NCBI RefSeq assembly: GCF_003626975.1
Contig: NZ_CP032616.1
Span: 3,596,001-3,660,000, forward strand
Source of the DNA: Pseudomonas sp. DY-1
Lineage (GTDB): Bacteria; Pseudomonadota; Gammaproteobacteria; Pseudomonadales; Pseudomonadaceae
Reading direction: 5' to 3'
DNA: 64,000 bases
In this document: positions 40,425-50,895 of the stretch, one piece after another
How the letters are laid out: every line of letters begins with the position of its first letter
Numbering within the stretch: the first letter of the stretch is position 1
Position numbers and translations under genes: made by a program
Notes under the pieces: generated by a model
Databases searched by the model: none
What the model was told of the DNA's origin: nothing
The model's input: the letters and a program-made list of their open reading frames with translations, nothing else

Positions 40425-41990
40425 ATGACTGCCAGCAAGAAGGAACGAAAGCCCATCTCCACAGGGTCGGAATGGACCTTCGACCTGATCCGCACCTATG
40501 ACCGCGAGATCAGCAGGATCGCCGAGCGCTACGCGCTGGACACTTACCCAAACCAGATCGAAGTGATAAGCGCCGAGCAGATGATGGATGCCTATGCTTC
40601 AGTCGGCATGCCTATTGGCTATAACCACTGGTCCTACGGCAAGCATTTCCTTGCAACCGAGAAAGGTTACTCGCGCGGCCAGATGGGTCTGGCATACGAG
40701 ATCGTGATCAACTCCGACCCCTGCATCGCCTATCTGATGGAAGAGAACACCATCACCATGCAGGCCCTGGTCATCGCCCATGCCTGCTACGGCCACAACA
40801 GCTTCTTCAAGGGCAACTACCTGTTCCGCACCTGGACCGATGCCAGTTCGATCATCGACTACCTGGTGTTCGCCAAGCAGTACATCAACCAGTGCGAAGA
40901 GCGCCACGGCATCGACGCGGTGGAAGACCTGCTCGATTCCTGCCACGCCCTGATGAACTACGGCGTGGACCGCTACAAGCGCCCCTACCCCATTTCAGCC
41001 GAAGAGGAACGGCGTCGGCAGAAGGACCGAGAAGAACACCTGCAGAAGCAGATCAACGATCTCTGGCGCACCATTCCCAAGGGTGCCGGCAAGGGCGGCG
41101 AGCGGGACAACCAGCGCTTCCCCGCGGAGCCGCAGGAAAACATCCTCTACTTCATCGAGAAGCACGCCCCGCTACTGGAACCCTGGCAGCGGGAAGTCGT
41201 GCGTATCGTGCGCAAGGTCGCCCAGTATTTCTATCCACAGCGCCAAACCCAGGTGATGAACGAAGGCTGGGCCACCTTCTGGCACTACACCCTCCTCAAT
41301 GACCTGTACGACGAAGGCCTGGTCACCGACGGTTTCATGATGGAATTCCTGCAATCCCATACCAGCGTGGTCTATCAGCCGCCCTTCGACAGCCCCTACT
41401 ACAGCGGCATCAACCCCTACGCCCTGGGCTTCGCGATGTACCGCGACATCCGCCGCATCTGCGAGGAACCCACGGAGGAAGACCGTCACTGGTTCCCGGA
41501 CATCGCCGGCAGTGACTGGCTGTCGACGCTCAAGTTCGCCATGAACAGTTTCAAGGACGAAAGCTTCATCCTGCAGTTCCTCTCACCCAAGGTGATCCGC
41601 GACTTCAAGCTGTTCAGCATTCTTGACGACGACCAGAAGGATGAGCTGTTCGTACCTGCCATTCACGACGAACAGGGTTACAAGCTGATCCGCGAAACCC
41701 TGGCTGCCCAGTACAACCTCGGGAACCGCGAACCCAACGTGCAGATCTGGAGCGTCGACCGCCGTGGTGATCGCTCGCTGACGCTGCGCCACCAGCAGCA
41801 CGACCGCAAACCCCTGGGCGAGTCCACCGAGGAGGTACTCAAGCACCTGCACCGTCTTTGGGGCTTCGATATCCACCTGGAAACGCGCCACGGTGAACAG
41901 ATCACAGGGAGTCATCACGTCCCCCCAAAGGGGGAGCGCACTGAGGACGGGGAATACCCACGCCTGGACCTGATCATTCCACCCATTTGA
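40425..41990 (+). CDS. SpoVR family protein (YcgB)
   Basis: A 521-residue SpoVR-family protein. In Bacillus SpoVR affects spore cortex; in non-sporulating bacteria the family is part of the stress-induced prkA-yeaH-ycgB triad with unknown chemistry. Conserved segments include HWSYGKHF, AHACYGHNSFFKGNYLF and VMNEGWATFWHY, a histidine/glutamate-rich set that looks like a possible metal site. GGGAGG site. Confidence 0.93.
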   Translation: MTASKKERKPISTGSEWTFDLIRTYDREISRIAERYALDTYPNQIEVISAEQMMDAYASVGMPIGYNHWSYGKHFLATEKGYSRGQMGLAYEIVINSDPCIAYLMEENTITMQALVIAHACYGHNSFFKGNYLFRTWTDASSIIDYLVFAKQYINQCEERHGIDAVEDLLDSCHALMNYGVDRYKRPYPISAEEERRRQKDREEHLQKQINDLWRTIPKGAGKGGERDNQRFPAEPQENILYFIEKHAPLLEPWQREVVRIVRKVAQYFYPQRQTQVMNEGWATFWHYTLLNDLYDEGLVTDGFMMEFLQSHTSVVYQPPFDSPYYSGINPYALGFAMYRDIRRICEEPTEEDRHWFPDIAGSDWLSTLKFAMNSFKDESFILQFLSPKVIRDFKLFSILDDDQKDELFVPAIHDEQGYKLIRETLAAQYNLGNREPNVQIWSVDRRGDRSLTLRHQQHDRKPLGESTEEVLKHLHRLWGFDIHLETRHGEQITGSHHVPPKGERTEDGEYPRLDLIIPPI

Positions 41991-42054
41991 TCGGTTGACC
42001 GCGTGCCCGGCACACGCCGAGCATGCGGTTCACCCATATGGGAGCCGTCCTCAG

Positions 42055-42564
42055 ATGCGCCTGTACTTCGTCCTGCTGCTGTGTCTGGCCCTGGCCACCT
42101 GCACCACCTCCATCCCGCAGATTCGCATCCTGCAACCGGCCAGTACCGAACTGGCCGGACGCAGCAGCTTTGCGCTGATTCCGCCGGAGCAGGCGGTGAA
42201 CGGCGAGTTGCCCTATCCAGAGCGCTATACCCAGCTCACCCCTCTGATCCGTCAGGAACTGGAGGCCCGCGGTTATCGCGCCGACAGCGATGCCCAGCTG
42301 CGGGTGTACTACTGGCTGGCGGTGAACAACCAACCGCTGGAATTCAAGGTCAATCAGGCACCACCCAGCCCCCTTGGCCCCTACCAGGCCATCCACCGAC
42401 TACGTGATGAGACCGGCACATTGCGCCTGCGCTTGACCGACCCTGCCGGCAACGTACTTTGGGAAGGCTTGGCCAGCACCGGCCTCAGCCCTTCCCGGGA
42501 CAGCGCCGAACTGCTGGAAAACGCCGCAAGGGCCCTGGTCGGGCAGATTCCTGCAGCCCGCTAG
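42055..42564 (+). CDS. DUF4136-like lipoprotein
   Basis: A 169-residue protein. The N-terminus [17 protein letters not shown] looks like a lipoprotein signal, although the residue before the cysteine is Thr, not the usual Gly/Ala/Ser. The rest fits the DUF4136 pattern: [45 protein letters not shown], and a C-terminal helix. Function unknown. GGAG site. It lies 64 bp after spoVR and 32 bp before cca. Confidence 0.75.
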   Translation: MRLYFVLLLCLALATCTTSIPQIRILQPASTELAGRSSFALIPPEQAVNGELPYPERYTQLTPLIRQELEARGYRADSDAQLRVYYWLAVNNQPLEFKVNQAPPSPLGPYQAIHRLRDETGTLRLRLTDPAGNVLWEGLASTGLSPSRDSAELLENAARALVGQIPAAR

Positions 42565-42596
42565 GCTGCTATCCTCCGCAGCCACGGAGGCAATAC

Positions 42597-43829
42597 ATGC
42601 AGATATACAAAGTCGGTGGCGCGGTTCGCGACCGCCTGTTGAACCGTCCGGTCACCGAGAATGACTGGGTCGTGGTGGGCGCAACCGCCGAAGAGATGCT
42701 GGAAAAGGGTTACCGTCCGGTGGGTGCGGACTTTCCGGTGTTCCTGCATCCACAGACGGGCGACGAATATGCGCTGGCGCGCACCGAGCGCAAGAGTGGC
42801 CGCGGCTATGGTGGTTTCACCTTCCATGCCAGCCCGGACGTGACCCTGGAACAGGACCTGATCCGCCGCGACCTCACGGTCAACGCGATGGCGGAAGATG
42901 ACCACGGCAACGTAATCGACCCGTATGGCGGCCAGAAAGACCTCGAATCCCGCGTCTTGCGCCATGTCTCCCCTGCCTTCGCCGAGGACCCCCTGCGGGT
43001 CCTGCGTGTTGCGCGCTTCGCCGCGCGCTATGCGCCCCTCGGCTTCACCGTCGCAAATGAGACCCTGGAGTTGATGCGGCAGATCGCCGAATCGGGCGAG
43101 CTGAACGCCCTCACACCGGAGCGCAGCTGGAAGGAAATATCTCGCGCCCTGATGGAGTCACGCCCGGACGTATTCATCCAGGTGCTGCATGACTGCGGCG
43201 CCCTGGCAGCCTGGCTGCCAGAGGTGGACAGCCTGTTTGGCGTGCCGCAGCCGGCGAAACATCATCCCGAAGTGGACACCGGCGTACACGTGCTAAACGT
43301 CCTGCGCCAGTGCGCCGAGCACGACCAGCCGCTGACCGTGCGCTGGGCCTGCCTGCTGCATGATCTGGGCAAGGGCCTGACACCAGCGGAAGAATGGCCC
43401 CAGCACATCGCCCACGAGAAACGCGGGCTGAAACTGATCCAGGCTATCAACGAGCGTTGCAAGGCACCCCGCGACTGCCAGGAACTGGCGTTGCTGGTGG
43501 GCGAGTATCACACTCACGCCCATCGCGCCCTGGAACTGCGTGCATCCACCTTGCTGGAGTTCCTGCAAAGCTTCGACGTCTACCGCCGGCCGCAGCGCTT
43601 CGAAGAGTTCGTCGCGGCCAGCGAGATGGACGCCCGCGGTCGCACCGGTCTGGAGCAGCGAGACTATCCACAAGCGGCCTACCTGCTCGGTGCAGCGCAG
43701 GCCGCACGGAAAGTTGCCGTACAACCCCTTCTTGATAAGGGACTTAAAGGAGCCGAATTGGGCGAAGCGCTCAAGGGCGAGCGCCTCAAGACCCTCAAGG
43801 CCTACAAGGAAGGCTGCGGGAAGGCTTGA
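42597..43829 (+). CDS. cca: CCA-adding multifunctional tRNA nucleotidyltransferase
   Basis: Adds or repairs the 3' CCA of tRNAs. The 410-residue class II enzyme has GGAVRDRLL at residues 7-15, [10 protein letters not shown], the ERxxxE-like ERSWKEIS and a C-terminal HD domain with LLHDLGKG. In E. coli the catalytic metal pair is Asp21-x-Asp23 in DRDW; here the sequence is ENDW, giving Glu21 and Asp23. Its 3' end overlaps the convergent folK gene by 28 bp. The start at 42597 follows a GGAG site. Confidence 0.95.
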   Translation: MQIYKVGGAVRDRLLNRPVTENDWVVVGATAEEMLEKGYRPVGADFPVFLHPQTGDEYALARTERKSGRGYGGFTFHASPDVTLEQDLIRRDLTVNAMAEDDHGNVIDPYGGQKDLESRVLRHVSPAFAEDPLRVLRVARFAARYAPLGFTVANETLELMRQIAESGELNALTPERSWKEISRALMESRPDVFIQVLHDCGALAAWLPEVDSLFGVPQPAKHHPEVDTGVHVLNVLRQCAEHDQPLTVRWACLLHDLGKGLTPAEEWPQHIAHEKRGLKLIQAINERCKAPRDCQELALLVGEYHTHAHRALELRASTLLEFLQSFDVYRRPQRFEEFVAASEMDARGRTGLEQRDYPQAAYLLGAAQAARKVAVQPLLDKGLKGAELGEALKGERLKTLKAYKEGCGKA

Positions 43830-44344
43830 ATCAGCCCAGGCGGCGTCAGTTCGACGCCGCGCCAGGAGAAGGACGCAGGCCAGAGTGCCTGCTCGATGGC
43901 GGCGTTTTCCCAGAGTTCAGCGAAGCGGCGATGTTCACCGGGGTGCTTCAGCTCAGGCGCCAGCAGCGCCAGAGGCCAGAGAACGAAGGCGTTCTTCAGC
44001 ACTTCCGGGCGCGGCAGGACAAGTCCGTCGAAATTCCCCACACGGTCGCCATACAGCAACACGTCGATATCCAGCGGCAGGCCTTTGCGACCTGGCGCAT
44101 AGCGACCGTTGTCAGCCTCGATCTCCTTCAGACGGCGATCCAGCTCATGCAGGGACAGGTCGGTAAGGGCGGTCACCACGAAATTGAAGAAATTCCCGCT
44201 CTTGATGCCCACAGGGAAGCTCTCGAACACCGGGGAACAGCGAATGTCCTGGAGGAATCCGTCCAGCGCTTCAAGCCCTGCGGTCAGGTTCCTCTCGCGC
44301 TCGATATTGCTGCCGAGACCGAGGTAGATAGGCGTCAGCGGCAT
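43802..44344 (-). CDS. folK: HPPK-like 2-amino-4-hydroxy-6-hydroxymethyldihydropteridine pyrophosphokinase paralogue
   Basis: A 180-residue HPPK-fold protein of folate synthesis, next to folB. It has YLGLGSNI at the start, FFNFVVTA and [10 protein letters not shown] with the two magnesium-binding aspartates. The preceding segment reads GRKGLP where E. coli HPPK has RWGPRT, so the position of Arg92 is leucine. This is the divergent second FolK seen in pseudomonads (the main copy lies elsewhere in PAO1). Its start overlaps the folB stop by 10 nt. Confidence 0.82.
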   Translation of the reverse strand: MPLTPIYLGLGSNIERERNLTAGLEALDGFLQDIRCSPVFESFPVGIKSGNFFNFVVTALTDLSLHELDRRLKEIEADNGRYAPGRKGLPLDIDVLLYGDRVGNFDGLVLPRPEVLKNAFVLWPLALLAPELKHPGEHRRFAELWENAAIEQALWPASFSWRGVELTPPGLIQAFPQPSL

Positions 44345-44688
44345 CCGCGCTCGATCTCCACACCAACACTGCTGGCCGCCGGTACGGCACCAGGCTTGTG
44401 CAGCTTCAGACGAACCCAGGGGATGTTGAACTCCGCCATCAGCACCGCCACCAGGCGCTCGGCGAAGGTCTCCACCAGAAGGTACTGCGCCTCGGCGGCG
44501 AAGGCCTGGATGCGCTGGGAAACGGCGGCGTAGTCGAGTGCTTTCTCGAGGTCATCGCCAGCGGCGGCCGGTCGGTTGTCCCAGGCCAGCTGCAGGTCCA
44601 GCCGCAGGCACTGACGGATACTGCGTTCCCAGTCATAGGCACCGATTACGGTGTCCACTTCCAGACCCTCGATGAAAACCGTGTCCAC
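44335..44688 (-). CDS. folB: Dihydroneopterin aldolase
   Basis: Cleaves dihydroneopterin to 6-hydroxymethyldihydropterin, the HPPK substrate. The 117-residue product has [17 protein letters not shown] (catalytic Glu/Tyr region), [20 protein letters not shown] and the catalytic lysine in RLKLHKPGA. It starts with GTG at 44688. It is divergent from plsY with 51 bp between the start codons and coupled to folK. Confidence 0.93.
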   Translation of the reverse strand: MDTVFIEGLEVDTVIGAYDWERSIRQCLRLDLQLAWDNRPAAAGDDLEKALDYAAVSQRIQAFAAEAQYLLVETFAERLVAVLMAEFNIPWVRLKLHKPGAVPAASSVGVEIERGCR

Positions 44689-44739
44689 GTCAGTGCTGCC
44701 CCGCTAGAATCGGGACTTCCTCGCCCCGGAATGGATACC

Positions 44740-45309
44740 ATGTTTTGGCTGCTGGCGACTCTCGCCTACCTGCTCGGATCGTTGTCCTTCGCCATTCTGC
44801 TCAGCCGACTATTCGGCACGGGCGACCCACGTGCCCAGGGTTCCGGCAACCCTGGCGCCACCAACATGCTGCGGGTGGCGGGAAAGAAACTTGCGATCCT
44901 GACCCTGCTTGGCGACCTGCTCAAAGGCTTGTTGCCGGTACTGGTCGCCCAACTCTGTGGCTTCGACATCCAGCAGCAAGCCTGGGTCGGCCTCGCAGCA
45001 GTGGTCGGGCACCTCTATCCCCTGTACTTCCGCTTTCGCGGCGGCAAGGGCGTGGCCACCGCCGCCGGCATGCTGCTCGGCCTTTATCCTCCGGCGGCAC
45101 TTCTAGCCATCTGCGCCTGGTTGTTGACGTTCTACCTGACCCGCACCAGTTCGCTGGCGGCTCTTATCGCCACGCCGCTAACCCTGCCTTTGCTGGCCTG
45201 GCAGCAACCTGGCGCGCTACTGCCAATGACAGTGCTGACCGGACTCATCGTCTGGCGCCATCGAGGAAATCTACGCGACCTTTTCGCCGGACGCGAACGG
45301 CATTTCTGA
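44740..45309 (+). CDS. plsY: Glycerol-3-phosphate acyltransferase PlsY
   Basis: Acylates glycerol-3-phosphate from acyl-phosphate in the inner membrane, the first step of phospholipid synthesis. The 189-residue protein has five predicted helices and the three cytoplasmic motifs [30 protein letters not shown] and a C-terminal RHRGNLRDL. Start 44740 gives the usual 189 residues; ATG 44731 would add three. It converges on tsaD. Confidence 0.95.
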   Translation: MFWLLATLAYLLGSLSFAILLSRLFGTGDPRAQGSGNPGATNMLRVAGKKLAILTLLGDLLKGLLPVLVAQLCGFDIQQQAWVGLAAVVGHLYPLYFRFRGGKGVATAAGMLLGLYPPAALLAICAWLLTFYLTRTSSLAALIATPLTLPLLAWQQPGALLPMTVLTGLIVWRHRGNLRDLFAGRERHF

Positions 45310-45338
45310 ATGACCGAGTGAAATCGGCTCACCCGTCG

Positions 45339-46364
45339 TCAGAGGGGTGGCAACTGCTCCATCGACCAACGCGCCTGCACACCTATCGCCGGACCATCCT
45401 GTTGGCCCGCCAGCAAACGCTGGCAGCCGGCGTAAGCGATCATCGCGCCGTTGTCAGTGCAGAAACGCGGCCGGGCATAAAACACATCACCCTTCAGTTC
45501 GCCGAGCATCTTGCCCAGCGACTGGCGCAACGACTGGTTGGCGCTGACACCGCCCGCGATCACCAGACGCTTGAGACCGGTCTGCTTTAGCGCCCGACGG
45601 CATTTGATGCTGAGAGTCTCCACCACCGCCTGTTCGAAGGCCAGAGCGATGTCGCAACGGGTTTGTTCGCCGTCGTCCCCAGCATCGCGGCAACGCTGCC
45701 AGGTATTGAGGGCAAAGGTCTTGAGGCCGCTGAATGAGAAGTCCAGGCCGGGACGATCGGTCATCGGTCGCGGGAACACGAAGCGGCCAGGCGTGCCGCT
45801 CTGGGCCAGTCGCGCGATTTCCGGGCCACCCGGATAGCCGAGGCCGATCAGCTTGGCCGTCTTGTCGAAGGCCTCGCCCGCGGCATCGTCCACCGACTCG
45901 CCGAGCAGCTGGTAACGGCCAATACCATCCACCCGTACCAGTTGGGTGTGACCGCCCGAAACCAGCAAGGCGACGAACGGGAACTCCGGTGGCGTTTCTT
46001 CCAGCATGGGCGCCAGCAGATGGCCTTCCATATGGTGCACACCGAGCGCCGGCAAGCCCCAGGCGAATGCCAGCGCCTGGGCGCAGGAGGCCCCCACCAG
46101 CAGCGCACCAACCAGGCCGGGACCCGCTGTGTAGGCGATACCGTCGATATCCTCGGGCTTGCGACCGGCCTCTTCCAGCACTTCGCGCAGCAGCGGCAGC
46201 AGGCGCTTCACGTGGTCGCGGGAAGCCAGTTCGGGCACGACCCCGCCGTAGACCCGATGCAGGTCGATCTGACTGAACAGCGCGTCAGCCAGAAGGCCGC
46301 GTTCGCTGTCGTAAAGTGCGACGCCGGTTTCGTCGCAAGAGGTTTCCAACCCCAGCACTAGCAT
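45339..46364 (-). CDS. tsaD: tRNA N6-adenosine threonylcarbamoyltransferase TsaD
   Basis: With TsaB and TsaE, forms t6A at position 37 of ANN-decoding tRNAs. The 341-residue protein has [12 protein letters not shown] at the N-terminus, the iron-binding histidines in HHMEGHL (about residues 111-115), LVSGGHTQL and [12 protein letters not shown]. It is divergent from rpsU across 206 bp. Confidence 0.96.
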   Translation of the reverse strand: MLVLGLETSCDETGVALYDSERGLLADALFSQIDLHRVYGGVVPELASRDHVKRLLPLLREVLEEAGRKPEDIDGIAYTAGPGLVGALLVGASCAQALAFAWGLPALGVHHMEGHLLAPMLEETPPEFPFVALLVSGGHTQLVRVDGIGRYQLLGESVDDAAGEAFDKTAKLIGLGYPGGPEIARLAQSGTPGRFVFPRPMTDRPGLDFSFSGLKTFALNTWQRCRDAGDDGEQTRCDIALAFEQAVVETLSIKCRRALKQTGLKRLVIAGGVSANQSLRQSLGKMLGELKGDVFYARPRFCTDNGAMIAYAGCQRLLAGQQDGPAIGVQARWSMEQLPPL

Positions 46365-46454
46365 GGGTACGAGCCTTTCTGGCCTGGTAAAAGAAGAAGG
46401 CGCGAATCATAATCGCCACCCCCAGCGCCGACCAGCGGTTTTCGACTGAAGGCT

Positions 46455-46483
46455 TTGCATTCCGTGCCCTGAGGCGTTAATAT
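46455..46483 (+). promoter_or_regulatory. Promoter of the rpsU-dnaG-rpoD operon
   Basis: TTGCAT (46455-46460) and TAATAT (46478-46483) are separated by exactly 17 bp, a good sigma-70 match 88 bp before the rpsU ATG. No LexA box was found in the spacer. Confidence 0.7.
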
Positions 46484-46570
46484 CCGCAGCCCTTGAAATC
46501 CGACGCGCCACCGAGCCAGCTTTTGCCGGAATGCGTCGACCATTCGGTAATTGATGAAGGTACGACCTGG

Positions 46571-46786
46571 ATGCCAGCCGTCAAAGTTAAAGAGAACGAA
46601 CCCTTCGACGTAGCTCTGCGTCGTTTCAAGCGCTCCTGCGAGAAAGCCGGCGTACTGGCCGAAGTTCGCAGCCGTGAGTTCTACGAGAAGCCCACTGCAG
46701 AGCGCAAGCGCAAAGCCGCCGCCGCGGTCAAGCGTCACGCCAAGAAAGTGCAGCGCGAGCAGCGTCGCCGCGAGCGCCTGTACTGA
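46571..46786 (+). CDS. rpsU: 30S ribosomal protein S21
   Basis: A 71-residue basic ribosomal protein, helping translation initiation. [20 protein letters not shown] and the Arg/Lys-rich C-terminus are typical. The ATG at 46571 matches the family start; the frame opens at 46493. First gene of the macromolecular synthesis operon. Confidence 0.97.
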   Translation: MPAVKVKENEPFDVALRRFKRSCEKAGVLAEVRSREFYEKPTAERKRKAAAAVKRHAKKVQREQRRRERLY

Positions 46787-46857
46787 GTTAGCAGGCTACG
46801 CCGCACGCTCACGCATCGCCCGGCTCCGGCCGGGCGAGTGCATGCTGGGCACACAGG

Positions 46858-46894
46858 AAACTCCGCTTCGCTCCGGCGAATCGCGGAGTTTTTT
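46858..46894 (+). terminator. Intrinsic terminator between rpsU and dnaG
   Basis: AAACTCCGC (46858-46866) pairs with GCGGAGTTT (46883-46891), with an inner TTCGC/GCGAA stem and a T-run (46889-46894). As in E. coli, a partial terminator here would let rpsU be made in excess of dnaG and rpoD. Confidence 0.85.
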
Positions 46895-46975
46895 GCTTTT
46901 CAGCCTTAACCTCGCTTCTGTCGCCTCCGACCGGCCGCGAGTATGCTTTGAACCTTCCTGCGCCCCGAGCACCCT

Positions 46976-48964
46976 ATGGCCGGCCTGATCCCCCAAGGCT
47001 TCATCGACGACCTGCTGAACCGCACCGACATAGTCGAAGTGGTCGGCGCGCGCGTGCAACTGAAAAAGGCCGGCAAGAACTACACTGCTCGCTGCCCATT
47101 CCATAACGAAAAGACACCATCCTTCAGCGTCAGCCCGGACAAGCAGTTCTACTACTGCTTCGGCTGCGGCGCCGGCGGCAATGCCCTCGGCTTCGTCATG
47201 GATCACGATCACCTGGACTTCCCCCAGGCAGTCGAGGAACTGGCCAAGCGCGCAGGCCTGGAAGTCCCAAGAGAAGAAGGCAGCCGTAGCAGTGGACCGC
47301 GCCAGCCCAGCGATTCACCGCTCTACGCCCTGCTCACCGCCGCATCCGATTACTACCGCCACGCACTGAAACAGCATCCGACTCGCAAGGCCGCCGTCGA
47401 GTACCTGAAAGGGCGCGGCTTGACCGGCGAAATAGCCCGCGACTTTGCCCTCGGCTTCGCTCCGCCCGGTTGGGACAACCTGCTCAAGCACATGGGCGGC
47501 GACAGCCTGCAGCAGAAGCACATGATCGATGCCGGCCTACTGATCGAGAACGCCGACTCGGGCAAGCGCTACGACCGCTTCCGCGACCGCGTGATGTTTC
47601 CGATCCGCGACAGCCGTGGACGCATCATCGCCTTCGGGGGGCGCGTGCTTGGCGACGACAAGCCCAAATACCTGAACTCGCCGGAAACCCCTGTTTTCCA
47701 TAAGGGCCAGGAGCTCTACGGGCTGTTCGAAGCACGCAAGCACAATCGCAACCTCGACGAAATCATGGTCGTCGAGGGTTATATGGATGTCATCGCCCTG
47801 GCCCAGCAGGGCCTGCGTAATGCCGTTGCAACACTGGGCACAGCCACCAGCGAAGAACATATCCGCCGCCTGTTCCGACTGGTGCCGAACATTCTCTTCT
47901 GCTTCGACGGCGACCAAGCCGGGCGCAAGGCTGCCTGGCGCGCCCTGGAAGCAGCCCTGTCCGGCCTTGAGGATGGACGCCGTGCGCGCTTCCTGTTCCT
48001 GCCCGAGGGCGAAGACCCGGATAGCCTGGTCCGCAAGGAAGGCACCGATGCCTTCAGGGCGCGAATCAACCAGCACGCGCAACCGCTCGCGGACTATTTC
48101 TTCCAGCAACTGACCCAGGAAGCCGACCCCACTTCCCTGGAAGGCAAGGCCCACCTGGCTACGTTGGCCGCCCCACTGATCGAGAGGATTCCAGGCGCCA
48201 ACCTCAAGGCCCTGATGCGCCAGCGGCTGGCCGAGATCACCGGGCTCAACGGCGAGGCGCTCGGCCAGTTCGCCCGCAGTGCGCCAGTCAGCAGCGAGAG
48301 TCTCAGCCATCCAGACGACGCGTACTACGCATCCTTCGCGGGCTACGACGACCAGCAACACGAGCCGGACCATTCGCACTACTTCGAGCAGCCAGCCGCA
48401 CAACCAGGAAATTGGCAGAAGGACGAACGGCGCAAGGAAGGCTGGAAAAAGGACGATTGGAAAAAAGACGGCAAGAAGTGGAGCAAGCAGGGACGCGATG
48501 ATTTCAAGCGGCCGCCGCGGACAGAGGTGAAAGTGGAATCCCCTACCCTCACAGCATTGCGCACCTTGCTGCACCATCCGTCATTGGCGCAGAAGGTCGA
48601 GGATGCCAGCCACTTCGCAGCCGAAGACGACACGTACGCCCAACTCATGGTGTCGCTCGTTGAAGCCGTTCAGAAAAATCCGAAACTTCGTTCGCTGCAG
48701 CTGATAGCGCGCTGGCACGGTACCGATCAGGGCCGTCTGTTACGGGCTCTGGCGGAAAAGGAATGGCTGATTTCCGAAGACAACCTTGAACAACAGTTTT
48801 TCGACACTATAACTAGGTTGTCGGCTCGCCAGCGGGAACGCCGCCTGGAAAATCTGCTGCGGAAAGCGCGGCAAAGCGAACTCAGCGCAGAGGAAAAAGA
48901 TCAGCTGCGCGATCTTCTCAACCGCAACACTTCTCCCCTGACTCCGACCTCAACTGGCGCGTAA
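46976..48964 (+). CDS. dnaG: DNA primase
   Basis: Synthesises RNA primers for replication. The 662-residue protein has the zinc-binding CHCC motif at the N-terminus (ARCPFHNEKTPSF and YYCFGCGAGG), the TOPRIM core with VVEGYMDVIAL (catalytic Glu) and FDGDQAGRKAAW, and a C-terminal helicase-binding domain. Between the last two, about residues 480-515 are a low-complexity stretch of Lys, Trp, Asp and Arg with repeated WKKD-type units. The start at 46976 has a weak site (GAGC). Confidence 0.96.
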   Translation: MAGLIPQGFIDDLLNRTDIVEVVGARVQLKKAGKNYTARCPFHNEKTPSFSVSPDKQFYYCFGCGAGGNALGFVMDHDHLDFPQAVEELAKRAGLEVPREEGSRSSGPRQPSDSPLYALLTAASDYYRHALKQHPTRKAAVEYLKGRGLTGEIARDFALGFAPPGWDNLLKHMGGDSLQQKHMIDAGLLIENADSGKRYDRFRDRVMFPIRDSRGRIIAFGGRVLGDDKPKYLNSPETPVFHKGQELYGLFEARKHNRNLDEIMVVEGYMDVIALAQQGLRNAVATLGTATSEEHIRRLFRLVPNILFCFDGDQAGRKAAWRALEAALSGLEDGRRARFLFLPEGEDPDSLVRKEGTDAFRARINQHAQPLADYFFQQLTQEADPTSLEGKAHLATLAAPLIERIPGANLKALMRQRLAEITGLNGEALGQFARSAPVSSESLSHPDDAYYASFAGYDDQQHEPDHSHYFEQPAAQPGNWQKDERRKEGWKKDDWKKDGKKWSKQGRDDFKRPPRTEVKVESPTLTALRTLLHHPSLAQKVEDASHFAAEDDTYAQLMVSLVEAVQKNPKLRSLQLIARWHGTDQGRLLRALAEKEWLISEDNLEQQFFDTITRLSARQRERRLENLLRKARQSELSAEEKDQLRDLLNRNTSPLTPTSTGA

Positions 48965-48984
48965 GGCCCCGGATCAGGTATAAT
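48955..48984 (+). promoter_or_regulatory. Candidate promoter upstream of rpoD
   Basis: A perfect TATAAT (48979-48984) lies 47 bp before the rpoD ATG, with TGGCGC (48955-48960) 18 bp before it, inside the end of dnaG. The same TGGCGC/TATAAT pair with 17 bp occurs at the tRNA promoter (54731-54759). Confidence 0.5.
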
Positions 48985-49031
48985 CCTCGGCTTGTTTTCA
49001 GCCCGCCAAGACCTTAAGTGGATAGGGTGCT

Positions 49032-50885
49032 ATGTCCGGAAAAGCGCAACAGCAGTCTCGCCTCAAAGAGTTGATCGCCCGTGGCCGTGAGCAGGGATAC
49101 CTGACTTACGCGGAGGTCAACGACCACCTGCCGGAGGATATTTCCGATCCGGAACAGGTGGAAGACATCATCCGCATGATCAACGACATGGGGATCAACG
49201 TATTCGAGAGTGCTCCGGATGCGGATGCCCTGTTGCTGGCCGAAGCCGACACCGACGAAGCCGCAGCCGAAGAAGCCGCAGCCGCACTCGCTGCGGTGGA
49301 AACCGACATCGGCCGCACTACCGACCCTGTGCGCATGTACATGCGTGAAATGGGTACCGTGGAACTGCTGACCCGCGAAGGCGAGATCGAAATCGCCAAA
49401 CGCATCGAGGAAGGCATCCGCGAAGTCATGAGCGCGATCGCCCACTTCCCTGGCGCTGTCGACGGCATTCTCGCCGACTATCAGCGCATCACCAGTGAAG
49501 GTGGTCGCCTGTCCGACGTTCTCAGCGGCTATATCGACCCGGACGACGGCACCCTGCCGGCCGAAGAGGTCGAGCCTGTCGAGCTGAAGGACGATTCCGC
49601 CAAAGCCAAGGAAAAGGACGACGAGGAAGACGAAGAAGGCGACGGCGACGACGCAGAGGAAGAAGGCGACGGCGGTCCTGACCCGGAAGAAGCCCTGCGC
49701 CGCTTCACCGCAGTTTCCGACCAGCTCGAAAAGGCCAAGAAGGCCCTGAAGAAGCACGGTCGCAACAGCAAGCAGGCCACCGAGGAGCTGCTGGCCCTGG
49801 CCGAGCTCTTCATGCCGATCAAGCTGGTGCCGAAGCAGTTCGACGCCCTTGTGGAAAAAGTCCGCAGCGCCCTGGATCGCGTCCGCGGCCAGGAACGCGC
49901 CATCATGCAGCTCTGCGTGCGTGATGCCCGTATGCCGCGTGCCGACTTCCTGCGCCTGTTCCCGGGCAACGAAGTCGACCTCGACTGGGCCGACGGCCTG
50001 GCCAAGGGCAAGGCCAAGTACGCCGAAGCCATCGGCAAGCTGGTGGACGACATCAAGCGCAACCAGCAGAAGCTGGTGGATCTCGAGAACGAGGTCGAAC
50101 TGACCGTCAACGAGATCAAGGACGTCAACCGTCGCATGTCCATCGGCGAAGCCAAGGCTCGCCGGGCGAAGAAAGAGATGGTCGAGGCCAACCTGCGTCT
50201 CGTGATCTCCATCGCCAAGAAGTACACCAACCGCGGCCTGCAATTCCTCGACCTGATTCAGGAAGGCAACATCGGCCTGATGAAGGCGGTGGACAAGTTC
50301 GAATACCGTCGCGGCTACAAGTTCTCGACCTATGCCACCTGGTGGATCCGTCAGGCGATCACTCGCTCGATCGCCGACCAGGCACGGACCATCCGTATTC
50401 CGGTGCACATGATCGAGACCATCAACAAGCTCAACCGCATCTCCCGTCAGATGCTGCAGGAAATGGGCCGCGAGCCCACTCCGGAAGAGCTTGGCGAGCG
50501 CATGGAGATGCCTGAGGACAAGATCCGCAAGGTACTGAAGATCGCCAAAGAGCCGATCTCCATGGAAACCCCGATTGGCGACGACGAAGACTCTCATTTG
50601 GGCGACTTCATCGAGGACAGCACCATGCAGTCCCCGATCGATGTAGCCACAGTGGAGAGCCTCAAGGAAGCGACCCGCGAAGTCCTGGCCGGCCTCACTG
50701 CCCGTGAAGCCAAGGTCCTGCGCATGCGCTTCGGCATCGACATGAACACCGACCACACCCTTGAGGAAGTCGGCAAGCAGTTCGATGTAACCCGTGAGCG
50801 TATCCGCCAGATTGAAGCCAAGGCGTTGCGCAAACTTCGCCACCCGTCGCGAAGCGAGCACCTGCGCTCCTTCCTCGACGAATAA
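49032..50885 (+). CDS. rpoD: RNA polymerase housekeeping sigma-70 factor
   Basis: A 617-residue primary sigma factor. Region 1.1 is at the N-terminus, an acidic insert (about residues 185-215, rich in Asp/Glu) lies in the non-conserved region, region 2 has [20 protein letters not shown] and [12 protein letters not shown], region 3 [12 protein letters not shown], and region 4 the helix-turn-helix [20 protein letters not shown]. Third gene of the operon with rpsU and dnaG; it probably also has its own promoter. Confidence 0.98.
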   Translation: MSGKAQQQSRLKELIARGREQGYLTYAEVNDHLPEDISDPEQVEDIIRMINDMGINVFESAPDADALLLAEADTDEAAAEEAAAALAAVETDIGRTTDPVRMYMREMGTVELLTREGEIEIAKRIEEGIREVMSAIAHFPGAVDGILADYQRITSEGGRLSDVLSGYIDPDDGTLPAEEVEPVELKDDSAKAKEKDDEEDEEGDGDDAEEEGDGGPDPEEALRRFTAVSDQLEKAKKALKKHGRNSKQATEELLALAELFMPIKLVPKQFDALVEKVRSALDRVRGQERAIMQLCVRDARMPRADFLRLFPGNEVDLDWADGLAKGKAKYAEAIGKLVDDIKRNQQKLVDLENEVELTVNEIKDVNRRMSIGEAKARRAKKEMVEANLRLVISIAKKYTNRGLQFLDLIQEGNIGLMKAVDKFEYRRGYKFSTYATWWIRQAITRSIADQARTIRIPVHMIETINKLNRISRQMLQEMGREPTPEELGERMEMPEDKIRKVLKIAKEPISMETPIGDDEDSHLGDFIEDSTMQSPIDVATVESLKEATREVLAGLTAREAKVLRMRFGIDMNTDHTLEEVGKQFDVTRERIRQIEAKALRKLRHPSRSEHLRSFLDE

Positions 50886-50895
50886 GCGATACGAC

